From: JACDDK01 sp041747155
Lineage (GTDB): Bacteria; Actinomycetota; Rubrobacteria; Rubrobacterales; Rubrobacteraceae
Assembly: GCA_041747155.1 (NCBI GenBank)
Contig: JBGTFQ010000015.1
Location: 1-19,840 of the forward strand
Length of the DNA: 19,840 nt
Direction of reading: 5' to 3'
Both the position numbers and the translations under genes were made by a program. This document shows, piece after piece, positions 13,969-19,840 of the stretch. Under the pieces are notes generated by a model. That model was not told where the DNA came from. It was given only the letters and a program-made list of their open reading frames with translations, and did no database searches. The number at the start of each line of letters is the position of its first letter. Within the stretch, counting starts at the first letter, position 1.

Positions 13969-16071
13969 ATGAACGTGCCGCCAGGGATGATCGCCGACTT
14001 CATCCAAGCTCTCATGGCCGCCGCTCTCTTTGGTGCCTTGCCGGGATGGTTCTGGGCAGCGACTCTCAGCGGTTCGCGCAACAGCACGGATTTCGTACAA
14101 CGCCTCGCTTTCTCCACAGCATTCTCCTTGACCCTGATCCCCGCCGTGACGCTCCTAATACTCGTCTTTCTGGATACCAGGATCACCCTGATTATCTCGG
14201 TCATAGCGGCTCTCGTGGTGCTATTTACGGGTCTCGCGGCATACTTATTTCTTCGGACCTCCGACGAAGAGGGAAGCTCCTCGGAGCCGACCGTCATAAT
14301 CGGTGCGCCCGCGCTCGCCTTGATCTCGATAGCACTCGGTCTCGCGCTGTGGGCGACGCTCTCGGCGGATGTCAATGCCTACGCGACAGCGACGGCTGGC
14401 CTGATCGCACTGGCGGGATTGGCTGCCTGGGTGAGTCCGCGCCGGTCGGAATCCGGCGAGTCTGCACCGGATGAGCCCAGCTCTTTGGGTAGGGTGCTAC
14501 GGAGTCTAGTCGTTTTGGTGGTGCTCGCGCTCGTGTTGGTGCGAGGGTACTTGGGGATAGTCCTTCACGATTGGCCTTATGTTCGGGGTGGGGATCAATT
14601 CAACCACGGGGTCATGGCGAACCAGATGCTGTCTGAGGGCAACTACGACCAGTATCTCGTTTATCCGCCCGGATTCTCGATAATGACCGCGGGCATCTCT
14701 AACTTGAGTGGCTTGACACCCGTGGATCTCTACCCGTTTCTGGCTCCCGCGCTCTTGATCCTACCCGCGCTGGCCCTCTACGCGCTGGCGAAACGGCTCT
14801 GGGGTTGGGAGTGCGGCGTGGCCGCGATGACTCTCTCCGGGCTACTCCATGCGGGTACTTACGCGAACATCGAACAGGCTCGCTACCCGAACCTCGTCTC
14901 CGCGCAGTTCCTGCTCGTGCTGGCGGTCGCGGCGCTTGTCACCCTGTACCGCTCACCGACGCGGCGTTCGGTCTTTCTCTTCGGCGTGATCGGCTCTTCA
15001 GCGGTTCTGTACCACTCGGTCGGTACATTCTACGCGGCTCTACTGTTCGCGCTAGTTTGTGTCTTCGTATTGCCGTACCTACTGCTCCAGCACCGGCGCA
15101 CGGGGCTCGCGGTGCTGGCCTCAATGGCGTTGCTCGGTCTGTTTGCAGTAGCTTTCGCCTGGGAGACTTACAGTTTGCCGGATCTTATCGGGGGGCTGTT
15201 TGGTGGTTCCAGCACCGGCGCGGGCGGCGAAGCGGTCTCGCTCGTGATCGGCACCCAACCGACCTTCGAACTGGCGGACCTTCCCAAAAGGGTCTCCCCT
15301 CCCGTTCTTTGGCTCGGTCTACTCGGCCTGCTCCTGATGTTTGTGCCAGGTTGGAATAGGGAGAACGGCTCCGGCATCGCCGAGCGGGCGACGTTGGTGT
15401 TTTGGATCGCGATCTTATTTGTCGGAAGTCGCACTACCTTGAGCGGCTTTCCGCAGCGTTTTGAGCGGGATCTCGGTATCCCTCTGGCAGCTCTGGGGGC
15501 ATTCGCCCTCGTCATCGTCCTGCGCTCTGTAGTGTCGTACGCGCCGTCGTTGTCACAGCGATCCCGTCAGGTAGCTACACTAGGACTCGCAATTGTAGCG
15601 TTGTGTGTCTCGTTCGCGTTCGTTGGGATTTGGGGTGTGCGTGGGATAGAAGATGCGGCGGAGCCTGCGGAGGGCACATTGCTCAATCCGGGTCTAGTCG
15701 AGGCGGGAGATTGGCTCCGAGAGAATAAATCGGGCGGAAATATCGTCACCAGTCCATCCTTCGGGAGTGTCACGAACCGGGGGATGCTCGCCCTCGGTGG
15801 CTACGAAAGGCTCCAGTCCTTTGCGGAGAAAAGGGTAGAGTCTCCGCGCTCGCTCCCTCCGGCAGGACGCAGTGAGATCGAGGACGCTGGCTGGATGCTT
15901 CAGAATCCCTCCGGTGAACGCACCGCCAAAATCATCGACCGCTACGATATTCGATACGCTGTCCTCTCGAAGCGGTATCCAGGCGCGAATCCCCTCGCCT
16001 TCGCGCAGGATAGCGACCGCTACCGCATAGCTTTCCAGAACGATAATATCGTCATCTTCGAGCCTCGCTGA
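13969..16071 (+). CDS. Large polytopic membrane protein, GT-C glycosyltransferase-like, paralogue of the preceding gene product
   Basis: The 700-residue protein repeats the layout of its neighbour: about 12-13 membrane spans to residue 560, then a soluble C-terminal domain beginning near WLRENKSGGNIVTSP. The first large outer loop has YVRGGDQFNHGVMANQ (Asp209, His213), followed by YPPGFSIMTAGI, both reminiscent of GT-C family and related integral membrane sugar transferases. The C-terminal domain contains YDIRYAVLSKRYPG near its end, corresponding to KVDYVMVRSG in the upstream protein. Similarity outside these motifs is low, so the duplication is old. It may transfer a sugar to a cell-envelope polymer or lipid, or act in assembly of a surface glycan; the reaction is not established by sequence. 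It starts 25 bases after the upstream stop, with no strong ribosome binding site. Confidence 0.72.
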   Translation: MNVPPGMIADFIQALMAAALFGALPGWFWAATLSGSRNSTDFVQRLAFSTAFSLTLIPAVTLLILVFLDTRITLIISVIAALVVLFTGLAAYLFLRTSDEEGSSSEPTVIIGAPALALISIALGLALWATLSADVNAYATATAGLIALAGLAAWVSPRRSESGESAPDEPSSLGRVLRSLVVLVVLALVLVRGYLGIVLHDWPYVRGGDQFNHGVMANQMLSEGNYDQYLVYPPGFSIMTAGISNLSGLTPVDLYPFLAPALLILPALALYALAKRLWGWECGVAAMTLSGLLHAGTYANIEQARYPNLVSAQFLLVLAVAALVTLYRSPTRRSVFLFGVIGSSAVLYHSVGTFYAALLFALVCVFVLPYLLLQHRRTGLAVLASMALLGLFAVAFAWETYSLPDLIGGLFGGSSTGAGGEAVSLVIGTQPTFELADLPKRVSPPVLWLGLLGLLLMFVPGWNRENGSGIAERATLVFWIAILFVGSRTTLSGFPQRFERDLGIPLAALGAFALVIVLRSVVSYAPSLSQRSRQVATLGLAIVALCVSFAFVGIWGVRGIEDAAEPAEGTLLNPGLVEAGDWLRENKSGGNIVTSPSFGSVTNRGMLALGGYERLQSFAEKRVESPRSLPPAGRSEIEDAGWMLQNPSGERTAKIIDRYDIRYAVLSKRYPGANPLAFAQDSDRYRIAFQNDNIVIFEPR

Positions 16072-16149
16072 CCGAAAAGATTGGTAATGCCGCCGACAAA
16101 CACCGGGCCTGTTGTTCCGGTAAAGTACCCGTAGGGAAACACAGATTTT

Positions 16150-16155
16150 AGGAGG
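16150..16155 (+). promoter_or_regulatory. Ribosome binding site (AGGAGG) of the formaldehyde dehydrogenase gene
   Basis: A perfect AGGAGG precedes the TTG at 16160 by 4 bases. There is no in-frame ATG or GTG near it, so it fixes TTG as the start. A short inverted repeat, GGTA-AAG-TACC at 16119-16129, lies in the same 88-base gap; no convincing promoter was seen. Confidence 0.6.
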
Positions 16156-16159
16156 AACT

Positions 16160-17269
16160 TTGGATATCAAGGCAGCGGTAGCGTTCGCGGCGGGCGATCC
16201 ATTAAAGATAGAGACGGTGCAGTTGGAAGGCCCGAAAGCCGGGGAGGTGCTCGTCGAGATCAAATCGACTGGTGTCTGTCACACGGATGAGTATACGCGC
16301 AGCGGCGCGGACCCGGAAGGTCTCTTCCCCTCGGTCCTCGGCCATGAAGGCGCGGGCGTTGTGATGGAAGTTGGACCGGGCGTATCGAGCTTGGCGGAAG
16401 GGGATCACGTCATCCCCCTCTACACGCCGGAATGCCGCGAATGCGAGTATTGCCTGAACCCCAAAACGAACCTGTGCCAGAAGATCCGGATCACTCAAGG
16501 CCAGGGGCTTATGCCCGACGGCACCAGCCGACTCTCCCTGAACGGCGACCCGCTCTACCACTACATGGGAACTTCGACCTTCGCCGAATACGCTGTCGTG
16601 CCGGAGATAGCTCTCGCCAAGATCCGCGAGGACGCTCCGTTCGAGAAGGTCTGCTACATCGGCTGCGGCGTTACAACAGGCGTTGGCGCGGTCGTGAATA
16701 CCGCCAAGGTCGAACCCGGCTCGAACGTCGTTGTATTTGGTCTTGGTGGGATCGGCCTGAACGTCGTGCAGGGTGCCCGGATGGTCGGTGCGGACAAGAT
16801 CATCGGCGTCGACCTCAACCCCGCTCGCAAGGAGCTTGGTGAGAAATTTGGTATGACCCACTTCGTAAACCCGGATGAGATCGAAGACGACCTCGTACCG
16901 TACCTCGTGGACCTGACGGGCGGCGGCGCGGATTACTCCTTCGAATGCATCGGGAATGTGAACGTTATGCGCCAGGCGCTCGAGTGCGCTCATAAGGGTT
17001 GGGGCGTATCGGTCATTATCGGGGTGGCGGGTTCGGGAGAAGAAGTTTCCACCCGCCCCTTCCAACTCGTGACGGGTCGCTCGTGGCGTGGTAGCGCGTT
17101 CGGTGGAGCGCGAGGCCGCACGGACGTACCCAAGATCGTGGACTGGTACATGGACGGCAAGCTGGATATAGACTCGCTCATCACCCATACCATGCCGCTC
17201 GAAGAGATAAACACCGCCTTCGACCTCATGCACAAGGGCGAATCCATCCGCAGCGTAGTCAACTTCTAA
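16160..17269 (+). CDS. frmA: S-(hydroxymethyl)glutathione dehydrogenase / class III alcohol dehydrogenase
   Basis: The 369-residue zinc alcohol dehydrogenase oxidises S-hydroxymethylglutathione, formed spontaneously from formaldehyde and glutathione, to S-formylglutathione with NAD. Catalytic zinc ligands are Cys40, His62 with Glu63, and Cys169. The structural zinc lobe is Cys92, Cys95, Cys98 and Cys106. The NAD fold has GLGGIG (194-199), with Asp218 in GVDLN favouring NAD over NADP. Class III signatures include GLFPSVLGHEGAGVV, PLYHYMGTSTFAEY, FECIGNVNVM and STRPFQLVTGR, all very close to E. coli FrmA as I remember it. The start is a TTG after a perfect AGGAGG. The hydrolase gene for the next step begins 22 bases downstream, so the two form a formaldehyde detoxification operon. 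No FrmR-type repressor gene is present here. Confidence 0.96.
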   Translation: MDIKAAVAFAAGDPLKIETVQLEGPKAGEVLVEIKSTGVCHTDEYTRSGADPEGLFPSVLGHEGAGVVMEVGPGVSSLAEGDHVIPLYTPECRECEYCLNPKTNLCQKIRITQGQGLMPDGTSRLSLNGDPLYHYMGTSTFAEYAVVPEIALAKIREDAPFEKVCYIGCGVTTGVGAVVNTAKVEPGSNVVVFGLGGIGLNVVQGARMVGADKIIGVDLNPARKELGEKFGMTHFVNPDEIEDDLVPYLVDLTGGGADYSFECIGNVNVMRQALECAHKGWGVSVIIGVAGSGEEVSTRPFQLVTGRSWRGSAFGGARGRTDVPKIVDWYMDGKLDIDSLITHTMPLEEINTAFDLMHKGESIRSVVNF

Positions 17270-17291
17270 CTTCGCCGATCAGAGAGGAACC

Positions 17292-18143
17292 ATGACCGGA
17301 ATAGAAACCACCAACGAACACGCCTGCTTCGGCGGCACCGTCTCTTTCCACGAACACGACTCCGAGACGTGCGCCGCCCCAATGCGCTTCTCCGTCTACA
17401 TGCCCCCACAAGCCGCCGAAGGTCCAGTCCCCGTGCTGTACTTCCTCGCGGGCCTGACCTCCACGGAAGAGAACTTCATGGCGAAAGCCGGGGCGCAGCG
17501 AACAGCCGCTGAACACGGCCTCATGCTCGTCGCACCCGACACCAGCCCTCGCGGACTCGACCTGCCCGGCGAAGACGACGACTACGACTTCGGTTCCGGC
17601 GCGAGCTTCTACATAGACGCGACCGAGAAACCCTGGTCCGACCACTACAAAATGTACTCCTACGTCGTTGAGGAACTTCCATCCATTGTCGAGGAGAACT
17701 TTGCGGCACGTTCCGGCGCTCGTGGAATCTTCGGTCATTCGATGGGCGGGCACGGCGCACTAACCATCGCCTTGAAGAATCCCGAGTTGTACAAAAGCGT
17801 ATCGGCGTTCGCCCCGATCTGCGCCCCGACCCGCGCCCCCTGGGGCGAGAAAGCTTTTTCCGGCTACCTCGGCGGCGACCGGGAAGCGTGGCGCAATCAC
17901 GATGCGACCGAGCTTGTACGCGAGCATTTTTTCGAGGACGGACGCACGATACTCGTGGATCAGGGTCTAGCGGACGGTTTCCTTGAAGAGCAACTCTATC
18001 CGGAGGTCTTCGAAGAAGCCTGCGCCGAAGCTGGTCAGAGACTAGATGTTCGCCGCCGTGAGGGCTACGACCACAACTACTACTTTATCTCCACCTTCAT
18101 GCAGGACCACATAGAGCATCACGCCCAAGCCCTGAAAGCCTGA
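17292..18143 (+). CDS. frmB: S-formylglutathione hydrolase
   Basis: The 283-residue protein belongs to the esterase D family and hydrolyses S-formylglutathione to formate and glutathione, completing the formaldehyde route begun by the preceding dehydrogenase. The catalytic triad is readable: Ser150 in FGHSMGGHGALT, Asp228 in QGLADGFL and His261 in GYDHNYYFI. Other family marks are YFLAGLTSTEENF, PDTSPRG and the segment SVSAFAPICAPTRAPWG. It has no signal peptide, as expected of a cytoplasmic enzyme. The ATG at 17292 is preceded by AGAGAGGAA. It ends at a TGA that is itself part of a short hairpin, followed by a longer hairpin separating it from the convergent unit. Confidence 0.95.
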   Translation: MTGIETTNEHACFGGTVSFHEHDSETCAAPMRFSVYMPPQAAEGPVPVLYFLAGLTSTEENFMAKAGAQRTAAEHGLMLVAPDTSPRGLDLPGEDDDYDFGSGASFYIDATEKPWSDHYKMYSYVVEELPSIVEENFAARSGARGIFGHSMGGHGALTIALKNPELYKSVSAFAPICAPTRAPWGEKAFSGYLGGDREAWRNHDATELVREHFFEDGRTILVDQGLADGFLEEQLYPEVFEEACAEAGQRLDVRRREGYDHNYYFISTFMQDHIEHHAQALKA

Positions 18144-18186
18144 GCTAAAAGCTCATGGCCTCCCCGCGATACAAAGCGGAGAGGCC
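18141..18186. terminator. Double hairpin between convergent units, probably a two-way terminator
   Basis: Two adjacent stem-loops occupy the gap. TGAGCT-AAA-AGCTCA (18141-18155) has a 6-base stem and includes the frmB stop codon. GGCCTCCCCGC and GCGGAGAGGCC (18157-18186) pair over 11 positions with one mismatch and an 8-base loop. Neither has a long U-run on the plus strand. On the minus strand the larger stem is followed by GAGCTTTTAGC with four U residues, so termination may work better for the leftward unit. Confidence 0.6.
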
Positions 18187-18212
18187 GTTCGAGTATTCGA
18201 AGATCAGTTCGG

Positions 18213-18632
18213 CTAGAAAGCCGCCACGCCGGCTTCGGCCACCTCCTGGTCCTGCTCCACGGTACCGGTCGAGACGCCTATGGCCCCGACGATGACACCA
18301 TCCCGGACGAGCGGGATGCCGCCGGGGAAGATCACAAGCCGCCCCCCATGCGCGTCGGAGAGGCCGTAGATCGGTCCATCCGGCCGGGTCGGCTCCTGCA
18401 GGTTCGCCGTCGGCTGCTGGAACGCGATGGCAGTGTACGCCTTGTTGATGGAGATGGTTATGCTCCCGACAAACGCGCCGTCCATCCTGACGTGGGACTT
18501 GAGGTTGCCGCCCGCGTCCGTGACGGCGATGTCCATCGGGCAGCCGATCTCCTCGGCCTTCTTCTCAGCCGCCTCGATCACCCGCTTTGCATCCGCCAAA
18601 GAGATAGTCTCGGCGGTCTTTGCGTCAGCCAT
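18213..18632 (-). CDS. GlcG/HbpS-type (DUF336) protein
   Basis: The 139-residue protein is a single DUF336 domain, recognised by LADAKRVIEAAEKKAEEIG, DIAVTDAGGNLKSHVRMDGA, SINKAYTAIAF, and the C-terminal GGIPLVRDGVIVGAIGVSTG with EQDQEVAEAG. Known relatives include HbpS of Streptomyces (haem binding and redox sensing), GlcG of the glycolate cluster and the C-terminal part of some PduO proteins; none settles the role here. There is no signal peptide, so this copy should be cytoplasmic. The ATG at 18632 is well placed after AAGGAG. The gene follows the ABC binding-protein gene by 31 bases on the same strand, and the two are probably co-transcribed. Confidence 0.88.
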   Translation of the reverse strand: MADAKTAETISLADAKRVIEAAEKKAEEIGCPMDIAVTDAGGNLKSHVRMDGAFVGSITISINKAYTAIAFQQPTANLQEPTRPDGPIYGLSDAHGGRLVIFPGGIPLVRDGVIVGAIGVSTGTVEQDQEVAEAGVAAF

Positions 18633-18663
18633 GATTCTCCTTTCCTCGCAGGTTCCGTAGGTC

Positions 18664-19840
18664 TTACATACCGTTCTTGCGGGACCAGTGCTCTTCGTTG
18701 ACCTCCGTTTCGGCTAGCTCGAAGGTGGTTGCGTATCCCACGAACTCCACGTTCTTGTTGACCGCGTAAAGTGCTTGCGGATAGACCAAGAATAGCGAGA
18801 GCGACTCCTCGTAGACGAGTTTATCTATCTCGACCGCGAGTTCGTTCTGTTTGTCTGGGTCGACCTCGGTGGCGAATTGGCCCATTAGTTGCTCAAAGGC
18901 TTCCACCGGTGGTCCGGCGCGGAATGGGCCGGTCTCGCTGTAGAGCTCGTTGTGCATGAACGCTGGCGGTGCATCGGAGGTCAGGTCGATCCAAGCTAGC
19001 ACCAGGAGATCAAAGGGCAGCGGCATGACTTTCTCGACCAGCGCGTGCTGTCCGGCGAGTGCCTGCTCACTCGGTGTGACCGATACTTCTACCTCAATGC
19101 CCAGCGACTCGCGCAAGTCCTCGGCCATGATGTTGGTCGGAACTTCGAGATCTGCGTTGGTCGCTATCCTCAGAGCCCGCCCTTCGGGCCAACCGGCCTC
19201 ATCGAGCAGCTTCTTTGCTTCACCCGGGTCGTGCGAGTACGGCTCGTGGCCGGGGAATCCACCGGCGTAGTGTGGCGTTACGCCCGCCGCAGGGTACGCG
19301 TAGCCGCCGAAACCTTCGCGAACCATCCGGTCGCGGTCCACGGCCATGTTGAACGCTCGTCGAGTCCGAGCATCGGACAGCGGAGCGTCCGTAACACCCC
19401 GGTTCACGATGCCCAAAACGACGCGCATGGCGTCTATGGCGTGAAGCTCAGCGTGTTCGCTGTTCGCCACGCGCTCGGCATCGGCTGGTGAGATCTCGGT
19501 GACGATGTCTATTTCGCCCTCGGAGTCGCAGACGAGGTTTATGGCTTCGTCGTGCGGGATGTTGTTGTGGAACACAACTTTTTCGAGGCGCGGGCCGCGT
19601 CCCTTGTTCCAGTGGTCGGTGTTAGCGGTCAGGACGACTTTATCGGTACGGTCTTGGCGGGTATCGAGCCAAGTGCACGCGAAAGGTTCAGCGCGCATAA
19701 TGGCGATCTCGTTGTCTATGGAAGAGTAGCCCTCGGAGAGGGTAAATGGACCGGTGCCCCACGGGCCCGGAGCGTCAATCACTCACCAGTGACCTTCGCC
19801 ACTACCTTGCTTTTTGTAGCCGAAGCCGATCTCATCCCAA
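18664..19840 (-). pseudogene. Family-5 solute-binding protein of a peptide/nickel-type ABC transporter, interrupted by an in-frame TGA; partial at the window edge
   Basis: The minus-strand frame from the window edge reads WDEIGFGYKKQGSGEGHW, then a TGA (19783-19785), then VIDAPGPWGTGPFTLSEG and on for 372 codons to the stop. The long part is the C-terminal two thirds of a family-5 extracytoplasmic binding protein: GTGPFTL, a segment ending SEGEIDIVTEI, DARTRRAFNMAVDRDRMV, SHDPGEAKKLLDEAGWPEG, and a C-terminal half with VDPDKQNELAVEIDKLVYEE. Intact relatives have 500 or more residues and a secretion signal, which would lie beyond 19840. The GTG at 19782 could begin an open frame but would make a protein without signal or N-terminal lobe, and no ribosome binding site precedes it. 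A nonsense mutation, a sequencing error or recoding are all possible. The DUF336 gene follows on the same strand. Confidence 0.62.

Noticed and set aside
16112..16140. Possible promoter before frmA (TTGTTC followed by TAAAGT or TAGGGA)
   Set aside because: None of the combinations gives a 16-18 base spacer, so it was not annotated as a promoter.
16202..17233. A 343-codon minus-strand open frame opposite frmA
   Set aside because: It lies entirely within a gene whose plus-strand product is clearly class III alcohol dehydrogenase; the antisense translation shows no family features.
1..19840. CRISPR arrays, tRNA or rRNA genes, insertion sequences, defence systems
   Set aside because: I saw no regularly spaced repeats, no cloverleaf with CCA-adjacent acceptor stem, no transposase or integrase, and no nuclease or toxin-antitoxin gene. 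The SPFH operon has no feature that by itself indicates defence.

Overview
The window comes from a GC-rich bacterium, most likely an actinobacterium of the Rubrobacter type. The pointers are frequent ATA isoleucine codons (runs such as GAGATAGAG), GTG and TTG starts, start codons sitting just downstream of a -10 box without a Shine-Dalgarno sequence, and a glutathione-type formaldehyde pathway. This placement is inference. The window is densely coding, with no gap over about 150 bases and no rRNA, tRNA, CRISPR array, insertion sequence or phage gene that I can see.

Layout. 1-338 (minus) is the start of a glutamine amidotransferase subunit for anthranilate or aminodeoxychorismate synthesis, cut by the window edge. 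Divergent from it is an ornithine cyclodeaminase/mu-crystallin family reductase (390-1340). At 1441-4911 lie two different SPFH/band-7 membrane proteins and a GNAT acetyltransferase with overlapping ends, clearly one translationally coupled operon. At 4977-9626 come an MFS permease, a GH31 alpha-glucosidase and a membrane-anchored alpha/beta hydrolase. A two-gene minus-strand unit (a beta-phosphoglucomutase-like HAD phosphatase and a three-span membrane protein, 9589-10579) faces this cluster and overlaps the hydrolase tail to tail.

From 10730 to 16071 an MFS permease is followed by two large, mutually homologous membrane proteins that look like GT-C type glycosyltransferases with a C-terminal soluble domain. 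At 16160-18143 is a glutathione-dependent formaldehyde oxidation pair (class III alcohol dehydrogenase plus S-formylglutathione hydrolase), ending in a hairpin that separates it from a convergent unit. That unit holds a GlcG/HbpS-type (DUF336) protein and a family-5 solute-binding protein of an ABC transporter. The binding-protein reading frame continues to the window edge but carries an in-frame TGA at 19783-19785, so it is probably interrupted here.

The most unusual items are the SPFH-SPFH-GNAT operon, the tandem paralogous GT-C-like proteins, the in-frame TGA in the binding-protein gene, the glutathione-type formaldehyde genes in an apparent actinobacterium, and the divergent pair of apparently leaderless starts around 10577-10730.
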